Shown here: piece after piece, positions 32,917 through 44,860 of the stretch
Layout of the letters: every line of letters begins with the position of its first letter
Position numbering within the stretch: position 1 is the first letter of the stretch
NCBI GenBank assembly: GCA_902602185.1
Contig: CACKPV010000002.1
Span: forward strand, 62,001 to 126,000
Length of the DNA stretch: 64,000 bases
Reading direction: 5' to 3'
DNA from: an uncultured SAR86 cluster bacterium
GTDB taxonomy: Bacteria; Pseudomonadota; Gammaproteobacteria; Magnimaribacterales; D2472
Program-made: the position numbers and the translations under genes
The notes under the pieces: model-generated
What the model saw: only the letters and a program-made list of their open reading frames with translations
The model's database searches: none
What the model was told of the DNA's origin: nothing

Positions 32917-34161
32917 ATGAAAAAGAATCTGTTTTATGCACAATCCGGTGGTGTTACTGCCGTGATTAATGCCACTGCAGGTGCCGTTATCACAGAGGCA
33001 AAAAAATTTCCGAAGCAGATTAATAAAGTCTATGCTGGAAGAAATGGAATTTTGGGGGCACTAAATGAAGAACTTATTGATACCTCAAAAGAGTCAAAGG
33101 CTTTTATAGAATCACTGCAGTTTCGCCCTGGTGGTGTATTTGGATCATGTCGATACAAATTGAAATCTATCGAAGAAAATCTCGGTGAATATCAACGTCT
33201 TATTGAAGTCTTTAAAGCGCATGATATTGGTTACTTTCTCTATAATGGGGGAAATGATTCGGCAGATACTGCCTTCAAAGTGTCTCAAATCAGTCAAAAG
33301 ATGGATTATCCACTAACGTGTATTGCTATCCCAAAAACTGTTGATAACGATCTAGCTGTCACAGACTCCTGTCCTGGTTTTGGTTCAGTTGCAAAATATG
33401 TTGCAACTTCTGTTCAAGAAGCAAGTCTGGACGTTCAATCTATGCGAGAGTCATCAACAAAAGTTTTCATAATGGAAGTCATGGGAAGGCATGCTGGTTG
33501 GATTGCTGCTTCTGGAGCATTAGCAAGGCAGAATAAAAATGATGCTCCTCATATAATTTTGTTACCTGAACTTATGTTTGATCAAAAAAAATTCCTAGAT
33601 ACGGTTAAACATACTGTAGCAAAACTTGGTTTTTGTGTTGTTGTTGCTTCTGAAGGTATTCGAAATAAAAAAGGTAAATTTATTGCTGAGTCCGACACTC
33701 GTGATGCCTTTGGACATGCTCAATTGGGAGGAGTTGCACCTTTCTTGGCAAATTTAGTCTCAAGCAAATTAAACTTAAAAAATCACTGGGCTGTTGCAGA
33801 TTACCTTCAAAGAAGTGCTCGCCATCTAGCATCAGACACAGACCTTCAACATGCTCAGGCTGTTGGGAAATTTGCTGTAAGGTATGCAATGCAAGGAATG
33901 AATGGAGTGATGCCTGTTATCAAACGCCTGCAAGATAATCCATATCGATGGAGCATTGCTTCAGCACCATTATCTAAAATTGCTAATGTAGAGAAGAAAT
34001 TACCCAAAAGTTTTATATCTAAGGATGGTTTTAATATCACTTCAAAGGGCATGACTTATCTCAGACCATTAATAAGAGGAGAGGCTAAATGTGTATATGT
34101 TAATGGTTTGCCAAAACTTCTTGAACCAAAGTTAGTACTGGCAAAAAAGCAACTTACTTAG
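32917..34161 (+). CDS. pfp: 6-phosphofructokinase, probably pyrophosphate-dependent
   Basis: [31 protein letters not shown] (GGND rather than GGDG); [25 protein letters not shown]. Confidence 0.88.
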   Translation: MKKNLFYAQSGGVTAVINATAGAVITEAKKFPKQINKVYAGRNGILGALNEELIDTSKESKAFIESLQFRPGGVFGSCRYKLKSIEENLGEYQRLIEVFKAHDIGYFLYNGGNDSADTAFKVSQISQKMDYPLTCIAIPKTVDNDLAVTDSCPGFGSVAKYVATSVQEASLDVQSMRESSTKVFIMEVMGRHAGWIAASGALARQNKNDAPHIILLPELMFDQKKFLDTVKHTVAKLGFCVVVASEGIRNKKGKFIAESDTRDAFGHAQLGGVAPFLANLVSSKLNLKNHWAVADYLQRSARHLASDTDLQHAQAVGKFAVRYAMQGMNGVMPVIKRLQDNPYRWSIASAPLSKIANVEKKLPKSFISKDGFNITSKGMTYLRPLIRGEAKCVYVNGLPKLLEPKLVLAKKQLT

Positions 34162-36424
34162 CAGCATCTTTATCTGAAGAAGTAGATGCTTTTATTTCAA
34201 AATCTATACTACTGACTTGTTGATAACCTCTAGGCAGCGACCTTCCTCGTTTTGCTCTATTTGCAATAAACTTGTCAATATCTTTATTTTTAATAGTCAT
34301 AGAATCGCCATTGAGACGAGTAATTATTAGATCTGCATGATTAGGAAAAGTCTTAAAATGACTTAATCTTTCATCATGCTCTTGGAATTGTTTTTTTGGA
34401 ATATGAATGATTTTGTTGCCCTTACCTTTTGCTAGTTCTGGTAACTGATCTAAGGTAAAAATTAATAATTTACCCAAATTGGTGATGGCTGCAATATAGT
34501 CATGTCCTTCCAGAATCTTTTCGCATGGGAGAATTTGACCTTGATTGGGAACTCGCATAAAAGCTTTCCCAGTTTTCTTGTTCGATGTCATATCTGAAAA
34601 TTTTGCAATGAAACCATATCCTGCAGAGTTAACAATCACAAACCTATCGGAATCAGCCCCAATTGCTACTCCCATAAATTCAACTCCTGATCCCGATGAG
34701 ACTCTTCCTGTAATAGGCTCACCAAGACCCCGTGCTGAGGGCAATGAATGTGCTGGTAAGGTGTAACATTTACCAACGGCATCAATGAATACACAAGGTT
34801 GATTATTTCTTCCTCTACTGAAATCTTTTAAACTGTCCTCTCCTCTGTAGGCAATGGATGCTGGGTCAATCTCGTGGCCTTTTGCACTTCTTATCCAGCC
34901 TGCAACAGATAAAATGATAGTAACTGGATCTGAAGAGATCGTATCCTCTTCGGCATACAGCTTAGCAGATGACTCGCCTTCAATTGGAGAATTTCTCTCG
35001 TCAGCAAATTCATCTTTAATAACTTTAAGTTCATTTTTGATATAAGTCTTGAGGCGTGATTTTGACCCCAAGATTTTCTCAAGCTCCGATTGCTCATTAA
35101 CCAATTCTGCTTGTTCGGTCTCTAATTTGATTTGTTCCAATTTAGCCAATTGACGCAGTTTTATTTCTAAAATTGCATTAGCTTGAATTTCCGTTATAGA
35201 AAATTGACTTATTAAATCTTGCTTAGGCTCATCAGAATTTCGAATAATCTTTATAACTTTGTCTAGGTCTAAGAAAACAATCAACAACCCTTCCAAAATA
35301 TGCAATCGATCATTAACTTGATCCAATCGATGTTCCAGCTTACGAATCACCGTTTGTTTTCTGAAAGCAATCCACTCTTTAATTAAGTCACTTAAGCCAA
35401 AGACTTTTGGCAGACCCTTAAGAGAGATCAGGTTAAAGTTTGCACGATAGTTTTTCTGCAAGTCAGTGGAAGCAAATAAATGGTTCATCAAGTCGTCAGC
35501 ATCAACTCTATTGGATTTAAGTGAGATCACTAATCTTGTTGGTTCTTCATGATCACCTTCATCTCTTAAATCAACGACCATAGGAAGTTTTTTGTTTAAC
35601 ATTTGTGTCGAAATTTGTTCAAGGATTTTTGATCCTGATGCTTGATGCGGTAGATCTGTAACCACAATATCATTACCCTCTTTTTTCCACTTAGCTTGAA
35701 TTTTGTAGGCTCCTTTACCGGTGGTGTACATTTCTTTTAAGTCATCTTTGGAAAGGATAATCGGAGCAGCGTTGCTAAAGTCGGGTCCTTGAATAATTTT
35801 TAACAAATCGTCTACCGTGGCTTTGGGATTTTCAAGGAGATAAATCGTGGCATCAATTACCTCAGATAAATTATGTGATGGAATGTCAGTTGCCATCCCA
35901 ACAGCTATGCCTGTTGTACCGTTCATTAAGATTGATGGTACTTGGGCTGGAAAGATGATGGGCTCTAAAAGAGAGCCATCAAAATTTGGTTGCCAATCCA
36001 CCGTGCCCTGTTTGAGCTCCTTGATTAGTAAGTCTGCAAATTTTGTGAGTTTGGATTCGGTATATCGCATGGCCGCAAAAGACTTTGGATCATCTTGAGA
36101 GCCCCAATTTCCCTGACCGTCCACAAACGGATATCGAAAAGAAAAATGTTGTGCCATCAGCACCATAGCTTCATAGGCAGCAGAGTCTCCGTGAGGATGA
36201 AATTTACCGATAACGTCACCCACGGTTCTTGCTGATTTCTTATACTTTGCCGTTGCATTCAGTCCAAGCTCTGACATGGCATATAAAATTCTTCTTTGAA
36301 CCGGTTTGAGACCGTCGGCCACACTGGGTAAAGCCCGATCTAAAATGACATACATTGAATAATTCAGATATGCATTTTCAGCATAATCCTTAATACTTAA
36401 GGTATCGAGTTTTTCTTTTGTCAT
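34154..36424 (-). CDS. parC: DNA topoisomerase IV subunit A
   Basis: [46 protein letters not shown]; 756 aa; adjacent to parE. Confidence 0.95.
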   Translation of the reverse strand: MTKEKLDTLSIKDYAENAYLNYSMYVILDRALPSVADGLKPVQRRILYAMSELGLNATAKYKKSARTVGDVIGKFHPHGDSAAYEAMVLMAQHFSFRYPFVDGQGNWGSQDDPKSFAAMRYTESKLTKFADLLIKELKQGTVDWQPNFDGSLLEPIIFPAQVPSILMNGTTGIAVGMATDIPSHNLSEVIDATIYLLENPKATVDDLLKIIQGPDFSNAAPIILSKDDLKEMYTTGKGAYKIQAKWKKEGNDIVVTDLPHQASGSKILEQISTQMLNKKLPMVVDLRDEGDHEEPTRLVISLKSNRVDADDLMNHLFASTDLQKNYRANFNLISLKGLPKVFGLSDLIKEWIAFRKQTVIRKLEHRLDQVNDRLHILEGLLIVFLDLDKVIKIIRNSDEPKQDLISQFSITEIQANAILEIKLRQLAKLEQIKLETEQAELVNEQSELEKILGSKSRLKTYIKNELKVIKDEFADERNSPIEGESSAKLYAEEDTISSDPVTIILSVAGWIRSAKGHEIDPASIAYRGEDSLKDFSRGRNNQPCVFIDAVGKCYTLPAHSLPSARGLGEPITGRVSSGSGVEFMGVAIGADSDRFVIVNSAGYGFIAKFSDMTSNKKTGKAFMRVPNQGQILPCEKILEGHDYIAAITNLGKLLIFTLDQLPELAKGKGNKIIHIPKKQFQEHDERLSHFKTFPNHADLIITRLNGDSMTIKNKDIDKFIANRAKRGRSLPRGYQQVSSIDFEIKASTSSDKDAAK

Positions 36425-38316
36425 TACACTTCTGCTAAATTACCTTTTTTTTCTAACCATGCTTTTCTATCCGGTGCTCTTTTCTTTGAGAGCAAAAGAT
36501 CAAACATAGAATTTGTATTTTCCGAGGCATTCAATGTTAATTGAATTAACCTCCTCGATTGAGGTTTCATGACTGTTTCTCGTAATTGCGACGGATTCAT
36601 TTCTCCTAAACCTTTAAATCTTTGAATATCAATTTTCACTTTGGTATTGGTTTTGCGAATATTTTTTACAATATTATCTTTTTCTTTTTCGTCTAGAGCA
36701 TAGTAAACCTCTTTTGCAGCATCAATCCGAAACAATGGAGGCATCGCAACAAATATCCTGCCAGCAGTTACCAAAGATTTAAAATGCCTCAGAAATAATG
36801 CACATAAAAGTGTAGCAATATGAAGTCCGTCTGAATCTGCATCAGCCAGAATACAGATTTTGCCATACCGTAATTTTGAGATGTTATCGTCTCCAGGTGT
36901 AACTCCAATAGCTGTTGTTAAATCTTTAATTTCTTGCGACTTTAAAATATCACTACTTTCCAAGTCCCATGTATTGAGAATTTTCCCCCGTAACGGCATG
37001 ATGGCTTGAAACTTTCTCTCGCGTGCCTGTTTTGCAGACCCTCCAGCAGAATCACCTTCTACTAGGAATAATTCACTCTGCTCAATATCATCACTGTTGC
37101 AGTCAGATAATTTTCCAGGCAAAGCTGGACCCTTAAAGGTTTTTTTACGATCCACTTTGACCGTACTCTTTGCACGCTTTTGTGCTGCTCTTATAGCTAA
37201 ATCAGCAATTTTCTCCCCTTCTTCGGTATGTTGATTAAGCCAAATACTCATGGAATCTTTCACTGCCGCACTAACAAAAGAAGTATGATCTTTTGAATCT
37301 AGTCTCTCTTTAGTTTGTCCAGCAAACTGAGGGTTTTGTAACTTTGAAGATATAACGAATACGCAATTAACGAGAATATCTTCAGAATTAATTTTAATAC
37401 CCTTAGGTAATAAATTACGATAGTCACAAAATTCTCTGATTGAATCCAGCAAACCTGCTTTGAAACCATTTAAATGTGAACCTCCTAATGCGGTTGGAAT
37501 CAGGTTGACATAAGTTTCTTTGAGTAAGTCTTTTGAAGTCTCATCAGTCCAATTGATCCCTACATCAATGCCTTGACCTTCTCCATCTTTGCTAAAAATA
37601 AAAGTTTCATCTAGAAGTAATTGACTACACCCAGAAAATTCTTCGACATAATCTCGTAACCCTTCATCAAATATCCATTTGATGCGCTCTGATTTTTTTT
37701 CGTCAAAGTAGTCAATTTGTAAACCTGGACAGAGGACTGCTTTGGCTTTCAGTAAATGTTTTAAACGCTTCTTATCGACTTTTAAAGATTCAAAATATTG
37801 TTGATCTGGCAAAAATGTAACGGCAGTTCCAGAATTCTGTGTCCCTACTTTTCCTACTTCTTTAAGTTCTTGAACTTTTTCACCATCACGAAATCCAATC
37901 GCATACTCCTTGGCATCCCTTTTGATGATCACATTTAGTTCAGCAGATAAAGCATTAACAACGGACACACCCACTCCATGCAACCCTCCTGAAAATCCAT
38001 AATCTTCTCCTGAAAATTTAGCCCCAGCATGCAATTTACAAAGAATGAGTTCAACACCTGAAAGCTGGTGATCGGGATGAATATCAACCGGCATCCCACG
38101 ACCGTTATCAGCCACCTCAATACTGCCATTTTTGTATAAATTTACTTTTATGCGTTTGCAATAACCTGCCAGTGCTTCATCGACAGAATTATCCAGTACT
38201 TCTTGGATTAAGTGATTAGGACAGGTCGTATCGGTATACATACCGGGACGTTTTTTGACTGGTTCAAGCCCAGAAAGGACCTCAATAGCTTTGGCATCGT
38301 ATGCTTTTTTAGACAA
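36424..38316 (-). CDS. parE: DNA topoisomerase IV subunit B
   Basis: GHKL ATPase motifs ([27 protein letters not shown]), [37 protein letters not shown]; 630 aa. Confidence 0.95.
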   Translation of the reverse strand: MSKKAYDAKAIEVLSGLEPVKKRPGMYTDTTCPNHLIQEVLDNSVDEALAGYCKRIKVNLYKNGSIEVADNGRGMPVDIHPDHQLSGVELILCKLHAGAKFSGEDYGFSGGLHGVGVSVVNALSAELNVIIKRDAKEYAIGFRDGEKVQELKEVGKVGTQNSGTAVTFLPDQQYFESLKVDKKRLKHLLKAKAVLCPGLQIDYFDEKKSERIKWIFDEGLRDYVEEFSGCSQLLLDETFIFSKDGEGQGIDVGINWTDETSKDLLKETYVNLIPTALGGSHLNGFKAGLLDSIREFCDYRNLLPKGIKINSEDILVNCVFVISSKLQNPQFAGQTKERLDSKDHTSFVSAAVKDSMSIWLNQHTEEGEKIADLAIRAAQKRAKSTVKVDRKKTFKGPALPGKLSDCNSDDIEQSELFLVEGDSAGGSAKQARERKFQAIMPLRGKILNTWDLESSDILKSQEIKDLTTAIGVTPGDDNISKLRYGKICILADADSDGLHIATLLCALFLRHFKSLVTAGRIFVAMPPLFRIDAAKEVYYALDEKEKDNIVKNIRKTNTKVKIDIQRFKGLGEMNPSQLRETVMKPQSRRLIQLTLNASENTNSMFDLLLSKKRAPDRKAWLEKKGNLAEV

Positions 38317-38407
38317 TGTTATTTTTCACGAATATCTATGCAATGACCTTATTTTACTCTATTGCGAGAGTAATTTGATAACATTTCTTAAAGATAACAG
38401 TGTTATA

Positions 38408-39748
38408 ATGCCTCCTCAAATGAAAGTGTTTCCAATTCCAGCCTTATTGTTTTTACTTCTGTGCATACCAAGTTTACATGCTGAAAATCTTTCAGATATT
38501 TATAACGAAGCACTGGAAAATGACCCACAGTATCGTGCTGCTGAGTTTTCACAACTTGCCGGTCAAGAAATTGTGGTTCAAGGTCGAGCTGGATTACTTC
38601 CAAACATTACCATTAGTGGACAAACTAACTGGAACGAATACTATCAATTTAATGAATTACAAAGTGCTTATAATAATAATTCAGTTAATGCTCGATTTAC
38701 CCAACCGTTATTTCGTTTAGATTCCTGGTTCACCTTTAAGCGATCCCAAAAATTAACCGATGCATCTGAAGCAGATTTTGCATATGCGCAACAAGCCCTG
38801 ATTGTTAGAACTGTTGAAAAATATTTTGGTGTCCTGCGAGCAGAAGATAACTTGACTGCAGCAAGATCCGAAGAGCGTGCTATCCAAAAACAACTCGACC
38901 AAATTCAACAGCGTTTTGATGTTGGATTATCAGCCATTACTGAAGTCCAAGAGGCTCAACTTGCATTTGATCTCAGTGTTGCTGGTCGCATCCGAGCAGA
39001 AGGAGTGTTATTTAATGCGAAAGAAGAGCTGAACTCGTTAATCGGTCGAGAAATATTTTCGGTTGACCCTCTTCAAGCAGACATCAACCCCTCTGATCCG
39101 TATCCTGCCAGTAAAAAAGAATGGGTCGATATTGCAATGAAAAATAATTATCGTCTCAAAGCAGCAGTCTTTCGACGAGATGCTTCACGAGATTCTGCAC
39201 GCGGTTCAGCCTCTAATCATCTTCCAAAAATTAATATTACGGGAAGTGAATCAGAATCAAACACAAATCAATACTCTTATGAGGGATTCGAGGATTTAGG
39301 TTTCCAAGCCCCAAGTGAAACCCAGAGAAAAAATTATAGTATTAGTTTGACTATGCCACTATCGCAAGGTGGAGCTGTGAGCTCTCAGCGACGTCAAGCC
39401 TATGCTGAATATAATAAAAATGTCGAAGACACCCTGTTTACACAACGCACTATTATTCAAAATGTGCGTTCGGGTTTTTCCGATGTCATCACCTTGGGTG
39501 CAAATCTAAAAGCTCAAAAACAAGCTGTTGTCTCCGCCAGGAGTGCCCTGGAAGCTACTAGAGTGGGCTATGAAGTTGGTACTCGAAATATTGTTGATTT
39601 ACTGCAGTCAGAAAAAAATTTATATACTGCTGAAAAAAATCTTGCCAATGCTAAGTATGATTATTTGTTGGCAGAACTTAATCTTGAGCTAGCTGCAGGA
39701 GTTTTGTCTCCTCAAAAAATTAATGAGATAAATAATTATCTCAACTAA
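38408..39748 (+). CDS. tolC: TolC-family outer membrane efflux protein
   Basis: SDIYNEALENDPQYRAAEFSQLAGQE; QQALIVRTVEKYFGVLRAEDNL; GTRNIVDLLQSEKNLYTAEKNLANAKYDYLLAEL. Start trimmed from ORF 38255 to ATG 38408. Confidence 0.92.
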   Translation: MPPQMKVFPIPALLFLLLCIPSLHAENLSDIYNEALENDPQYRAAEFSQLAGQEIVVQGRAGLLPNITISGQTNWNEYYQFNELQSAYNNNSVNARFTQPLFRLDSWFTFKRSQKLTDASEADFAYAQQALIVRTVEKYFGVLRAEDNLTAARSEERAIQKQLDQIQQRFDVGLSAITEVQEAQLAFDLSVAGRIRAEGVLFNAKEELNSLIGREIFSVDPLQADINPSDPYPASKKEWVDIAMKNNYRLKAAVFRRDASRDSARGSASNHLPKINITGSESESNTNQYSYEGFEDLGFQAPSETQRKNYSISLTMPLSQGGAVSSQRRQAYAEYNKNVEDTLFTQRTIIQNVRSGFSDVITLGANLKAQKQAVVSARSALEATRVGYEVGTRNIVDLLQSEKNLYTAEKNLANAKYDYLLAELNLELAAGVLSPQKINEINNYLN

Positions 39749-40557
39749 TGCCTGAACTTCCTGAAGTTGAAACTACCAAACGTGCAATTGCTGTGTTTGA
39801 AGGGCAGGTTCTAAAGAAAATTGAAGTGCATAATCCCAATTTGCGCTGGGCGGTTGATTGTAAAACCATTAAGACCATTAACGAAGCAAAAATTTTATCG
39901 ATTACCAGAAGAGCAAAATACATTCTCATCCAGCTTAAAAATTATTGTCTTATTATTCATTTAGGCATGACCGGTACTATGCGTATTTTGCCCATTGAAA
40001 GTAATGCTACCCGCAAGCATGATCATGTTGTCTTTTATTTTGCTAAGCATAAGTTGATTTTTAATGATGCTAGACGATTTGGTTCTTTGCACATCACAAA
40101 ATCACCTAGTAACCATTTTTTATTAAGTGCTCTTGGTCCCGAACCCAATCAATCGGATTTTAATGCAGATTTTCTTTATCAGAAAATTAAAACCTCAAAT
40201 ACCCATACTAAAAGTTTTCTAATGAATCAAAAAAATGTTGTGGGCATAGGGAACATTTATGCTTGTGAGATTCTATTTGCAGCAGGCATCTCTCCTCGAA
40301 GAAAAATAAAGTACCTCACCAAAAAAGACTGCAGGGCTGTTGTAGATCAAACTCATCGGATCATTAACCTAGCTATTGAGAAAGGGGGTACCACTTTGCA
40401 GGATTTTTATGCTCCCGATGGAAATAAGGGCTATTTCAAAATTGAATTAAATGTTTATGGGCGTGAACATCAGGAATGCCGAAATTGTCAAAACCCGATA
40501 AAAAGAATTATACAAAATCAACGCTCAACTTTCTTTTGTAAAAAATGTCAGAATTAG
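39748..40557 (+). CDS. mutM: formamidopyrimidine-DNA glycosylase
   Basis: MPELPEVETTKRAI; NVVGIGNIYACEILF; C-terminal zinc finger C-x2-C...C-x2-C. Confidence 0.97.
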   Translation: MPELPEVETTKRAIAVFEGQVLKKIEVHNPNLRWAVDCKTIKTINEAKILSITRRAKYILIQLKNYCLIIHLGMTGTMRILPIESNATRKHDHVVFYFAKHKLIFNDARRFGSLHITKSPSNHFLLSALGPEPNQSDFNADFLYQKIKTSNTHTKSFLMNQKNVVGIGNIYACEILFAAGISPRRKIKYLTKKDCRAVVDQTHRIINLAIEKGGTTLQDFYAPDGNKGYFKIELNVYGREHQECRNCQNPIKRIIQNQRSTFFCKKCQN

Positions 40558-41036
40558 TTGTTAAGTTTTGCTTTTAAAGCCATAGCAACATTAGGATGAA
40601 CAAACTTATCAATATCCCCTCCTAAACTGGCAATCTCTTTCACTAAGCTGGAAGATACATAAATTAAAGTATCCTTGGGTGTGAGAAAAATACTTTCTAT
40701 ATCAGGAGCTAGAGAACGATTCATGGTAGCCAATTGAAATTCGTGTTCAAAGTCTGAGACTGCTCGCAAGCCTCTGATAATGGCACAAGCCTCAACTTCA
40801 CGAGCTAAATCTACTGTCAGCTTCTTTTTAAAAGCAACGACATCGACATGTTCATTATCCTGATAGATCGAGCTCACTAAATCTAAACGCTCCTCTGAAG
40901 AAAACAAAGGATTTTTCATATCGGTTTCAGCAACACTGATAATAACTTTGTCAAAAAGATGCACCGCACGATCAACGATGTCCATATGACCAAAAGTGAT
41001 GGGATCAAAAGAACCTGGGTAGATTGCTACTCTCAT
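40554..41036 (-). CDS. coaD: phosphopantetheine adenylyltransferase
   Basis: MRVAIYPGSFDPITFGHMDIVDRA; IIRGLRAVSDFEHEFQLATMNRSL. Start trimmed to 41036. Confidence 0.95.
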   Translation of the reverse strand: MRVAIYPGSFDPITFGHMDIVDRAVHLFDKVIISVAETDMKNPLFSSEERLDLVSSIYQDNEHVDVVAFKKKLTVDLAREVEACAIIRGLRAVSDFEHEFQLATMNRSLAPDIESIFLTPKDTLIYVSSSLVKEIASLGGDIDKFVHPNVAMALKAKLNN

Positions 41037-41101
41037 AGCAAAATCATACATAAAAAATTTTCTATAGGGAAATTTGGGAGGTCTGCAAACTTATGAAGTT
41101 G

Positions 41102-41542
41102 TTAGTAATCGTAGCCGTGATCGTATTCCCGAGCAAACAAAGTAAGATCGTATCGAGAATCAAGCAATTCCTCGAGATTGCCTTCATCTAACTGATAAAT
41201 AATGTTTTTGTTGATATCTATTAAAAAAAGGAAAATATTTGCATCCAAGGCTTCTTGGAAAAATGCAATCTTTGCCTGACTATCATCTTCATCGATATGC
41301 TCAGCCAAAGGTTCGACGTCGGTAACTTCGTGATTGCCAAAAGTCACAAATGATGGATCATACTGCGCCATATCAATGTGCTCTTCTCCATCTTCATCTT
41401 CATAAGTTTCGGTATATGCTAATTCTTCAATATATGAGGCAGCAGTAAATGACATTTCTCCATCATAGATATAAATGACTCTGCCATCACCTTCTCGGCG
41501 GTAACCAAAGTTTTCGATATCACCTTCAATCTGAAAATCCAT
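41102..41542 (-). CDS. hypothetical acidic protein
   Basis: 146 aa ORF, strongly D/E/Y rich, no recognised domain; fills the coaD-NTF2 gap. Confidence 0.55.
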   Translation of the reverse strand: MDFQIEGDIENFGYRREGDGRVIYIYDGEMSFTAASYIEELAYTETYEDEDGEEHIDMAQYDPSFVTFGNHEVTDVEPLAEHIDEDDSQAKIAFFQEALDANIFLFLIDINKNIIYQLDEGNLEELLDSRYDLTLFAREYDHGYDY

Positions 41543-41576
41543 TCCCTTATAATGCCATGTAACTTCTAAAAAAAAT

Positions 41577-41969
41577 ATGCAAACCGCAAAAGACTTTATT
41601 AATCGTTGGCATCACATTGTTACGCAACAAAATATGGATGGCTTAGATGCGTTATTAGCAGAAAATGTTGTGTTCTCCTCGCCGGTAGTTTTTACTCCCA
41701 TACCGGGCAAAGAGTTAACCAAGATGTACATAATTGCTGCGGGTTTTACCTTTAATATGGAACAATTTCAGTACACAAGGGAGGTACATGACGGACTGCA
41801 TTCAGTCCTAGAATTTGAAACTACTATCGATGATATTGCCGTAAATGGTGTTGATATGATTGAGTGGACCGCAGAGGGCAAAATTCTTGATTTCAAAGTG
41901 ATGATACGTCCTAGAAAAGCAGTTGAAAAGGTCCATGAAAAAATGATGTCTGCTTTAGAAAAACAATAA
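41577..41969 (+). CDS. NTF2-like / SnoaL-like protein
   Basis: AKDFINRWHHIVTQQNMDGLDALLAENVVFSSPVVF, typical NTF2-fold N-terminus. Confidence 0.7.
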   Translation: MQTAKDFINRWHHIVTQQNMDGLDALLAENVVFSSPVVFTPIPGKELTKMYIIAAGFTFNMEQFQYTREVHDGLHSVLEFETTIDDIAVNGVDMIEWTAEGKILDFKVMIRPRKAVEKVHEKMMSALEKQ

Positions 41970-41986
41970 TCTTTAATGGGGCTAAA

Positions 41987-43924
41987 ATGAAAAAAACTTT
42001 TTTAATATTGATGCTGACAGGGGTGTTTAACCTGCACAGTCAGTCGATTACTACCACAGTTAATAATGGTAATTTGATCCTCGAAGATATCCCGACTATC
42101 CCTCAAACTATCAAGGATGATTTAAAACGATATCAAAATGTCCGTTCAGGATCTTTTCGATCGTTTACCGATACTGGAGACAGTATTTACATCTCAACTA
42201 GATTTGGCAATGTGAGTCAACTACATGTAGTTGACCAACCCGGCGGGGCAAGAAAACAAATTACCTTCTTTGATGAACCTGTAGGAAGTATGTCCCGTCA
42301 ACCCGATGGTACACTTATTGCCTTCACCATGGATGTGGGGGGGAGTGAACATGCTCAAATCCTTTTACTCAATCCTGAAAATGGTTCCTCGACCATGCTT
42401 TCTGATGGAAACTCGCGACATGGCAGTCCGTTATGGGATAAAACCGGAGAACATATTGCTTTTATGAGTAACCGCCGTAATGGTGCCTCTAATGACGTTT
42501 GGACAATGCCAATAGATAACCCGAATCAGGCAGAGATGGTTCTTGAATCCCCTGATGGTACTTGGTGGGGGCCCATTGATTGGTCAAATGACGGGAAGCA
42601 CCTCTTAATTCAAAATTATATCTCTATCACCAATTCCAAAGTGTATTTAGTGGATCTGGAAACCAAAGATAAAACGCTTATTCTCGGTAATCTCGCAGAA
42701 CCATCGGTAAATAGTGGATTAGCCTTTGATGCTTCCAATACTGGGGTGTTTTTTACTACCGATACGTTTGCAGAATTTAACCAACTAGCTCATAAGAATC
42801 TAGTCACCGGAGAAGTCACCATTATTTCTCAAGATATCAACTGGGATGTCGATGGATTTGCTATCTCCTCAGATGGCAAACGAGCTGCCTTTAAAGTTAA
42901 TGAAAATGGTTTTAGTGCTCTATATTTATTAAATACACAGACACTGCAATACCAACAAGTAGAGGATTTACCCATGGGTTTAGTTGGGGGTATGCAATTC
43001 AATGAAGCTGGTTCCCAACTTGGCTTGAGTCTCAACACTTATCAAAGTCCTTCCGATACCTATACTTTAGCATTAAGTCGTAATCCCCTTCGTCACAAAG
43101 ATTTAGTGCGGTGGACCCAATCGGAAGTTGGCGGTTTAGATACCTCAACTTTTGTGGAACCACAATTAATTACCTACCCCACTTTTGATAATCGGAACAT
43201 ACCGGCTTTTGTCTACACCAAGCCCTCAAAGGAGCCGCAACCGGTCATCATTTATATCCACGGTGGTCCTGAAGGGCAATCGCGTCCAAGTTTTAGCAGT
43301 ACATTTCAACTGTGGATTGATCAGCTAGGAGCAACAGTTATTACTCCTAATGTTAGGGGCAGTGAGGGTTACGGGAAGACCTATCTTGGATTAGACAACG
43401 GCTTTCAAAGAGAAGATTCGGTAAAAGATATTGGAGCGTTATTGGATTGGATTGCCCAGCAACCTAACTTAGATGCTTCGAGAGTAGCTGTGTATGGAGG
43501 TTCTTATGGCGGATACATGGTCCTAGCCAGTGCTGTGCACTATAGTGAACGCCTCAGTGCTGCTATTGATATTGTAGGAATTTCTAATTTTGTAACCTTT
43601 TTAAAAAATACTAAAGATTATCGTCGAGACCTCAGACGGGTGGAGTATGGCGATGAAAGGGATCCGGCAATGCGAGAGTTCTTAGAAAAGATAAGTCCCA
43701 ATAACAACGTCGATAAAATCACTGTCCCCATGTTTGTGGCTCAAGGCGAAAACGATCCTCGGGTACCGGTCACCGAATCGGAACAAATTGTCGATGCTCT
43801 GCGAGAGGCTGACAAAATAGTCTGGTACATGAATGCCTTGAATGAAGGTCATGGTTACCGCAAAAAAGAAAATCGTGATCTTTATCAACAAGCAGTGATC
43901 CTGTTCCTTAAAACCTACTTATAG
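41987..43924 (+). CDS. S9 family (prolyl oligopeptidase) secreted peptidase
   Basis: Signal peptide; beta-propeller repeats; YIHGGPEGQSRPSF; VYGGSYGGYMVLA (Ser nucleophile); ENDPRVPVTESEQ; NEGHGYRKKENR. Confidence 0.93.
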   Translation: MKKTFLILMLTGVFNLHSQSITTTVNNGNLILEDIPTIPQTIKDDLKRYQNVRSGSFRSFTDTGDSIYISTRFGNVSQLHVVDQPGGARKQITFFDEPVGSMSRQPDGTLIAFTMDVGGSEHAQILLLNPENGSSTMLSDGNSRHGSPLWDKTGEHIAFMSNRRNGASNDVWTMPIDNPNQAEMVLESPDGTWWGPIDWSNDGKHLLIQNYISITNSKVYLVDLETKDKTLILGNLAEPSVNSGLAFDASNTGVFFTTDTFAEFNQLAHKNLVTGEVTIISQDINWDVDGFAISSDGKRAAFKVNENGFSALYLLNTQTLQYQQVEDLPMGLVGGMQFNEAGSQLGLSLNTYQSPSDTYTLALSRNPLRHKDLVRWTQSEVGGLDTSTFVEPQLITYPTFDNRNIPAFVYTKPSKEPQPVIIYIHGGPEGQSRPSFSSTFQLWIDQLGATVITPNVRGSEGYGKTYLGLDNGFQREDSVKDIGALLDWIAQQPNLDASRVAVYGGSYGGYMVLASAVHYSERLSAAIDIVGISNFVTFLKNTKDYRRDLRRVEYGDERDPAMREFLEKISPNNNVDKITVPMFVAQGENDPRVPVTESEQIVDALREADKIVWYMNALNEGHGYRKKENRDLYQQAVILFLKTYL

Positions 43925-43980
43925 AGATAAGAAATCTGAGATGTTTAACACAACGAGTAAAACAATTTTAAAATTACATT

Positions 43981-44562
43981 ATGCTTGATAGATACAAAAT
44001 TTTTTGTTTGTTTGTGTTGATGTCCTTCCCATGCACTCTGCTGTCAGAAACTGATGGGGAATATTCAGAAGTAGCTGATAAAGATTCAAACAATGTACTG
44101 CTCTATATTGGTTTGGGTTCTGCAGCCGATGAGGAGTTAGTGGATGAAGACTCTTGGTCTGTTGGTCTTTTATTAAGAGATGAAAAAAACTTTTATGGAA
44201 TAGATATAGGTGGTGAAGGAGTCATGGTAAATCAAACAAGAGATTATTATGACGGAACTTATACAGTAAGCTCAATTGATCAAGCTACATCATTTAACCT
44301 CACGGCAGGCATGAAAATAAGTGGCAGTTCAAAACTTCGAGTAGATTTAGGTTTGTTAGTGGGTATTATTGAGCAGTCGTCTGAGTGTCCATCATCTTAT
44401 TCACGATATCAGTGCTACTATTCATCATCTTACGGCAATAGGCTAGACTATGAATATACTTTCAATTACGGAATTGTCTTACATACAACTTACGAGAGAA
44501 TTACATTAGGTTTGAGAGCATCTGGAGAAAGTACGCAATTAGTATTTGGGATAAATTTTTAA
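43981..44562 (+). CDS. hypothetical surface protein, possible outer-membrane beta-barrel
   Basis: Signal-like N-terminus, alternating amphipathic strands, C-terminal strand TQLVFGINF ending in F. Confidence 0.55.
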   Translation: MLDRYKIFCLFVLMSFPCTLLSETDGEYSEVADKDSNNVLLYIGLGSAADEELVDEDSWSVGLLLRDEKNFYGIDIGGEGVMVNQTRDYYDGTYTVSSIDQATSFNLTAGMKISGSSKLRVDLGLLVGIIEQSSECPSSYSRYQCYYSSSYGNRLDYEYTFNYGIVLHTTYERITLGLRASGESTQLVFGINF

Positions 44563-44665
44563 GAATAATCAACTCTTATTTAGATATTGCTGAAGTATTT
44601 GACCTCAGTTAATAATAACTCCACAATAAAATCTATTTTAACTTTTAAGTTTAAGGAGAAATTTT

Positions 44666-44860
44666 ATGATGGATAAATATCTAGACATGATAAATATTAA
44701 AATTGATGTTATTTTTTCTTCTATAGAAAAAGTCAGTGCATTTTGTTTTGATAAGCTATCTGTTTTACTAACAAAAGCTAATTCGTGGGTGATAGCAATT
44801 GCAGTTGTATTACTAATAATTTTGACTATTGATGCAGCTTTTTACATTGGAGACGCATAA
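44666..44860 (+). CDS. small single-TM hypothetical protein
   Basis: Strong AAGGAG Shine-Dalgarno at 44653-44658; one hydrophobic segment; stop overlaps the next ATG by one base. Confidence 0.5.
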   Translation: MMDKYLDMINIKIDVIFSSIEKVSAFCFDKLSVLLTKANSWVIAIAVVLLIILTIDAAFYIGDA

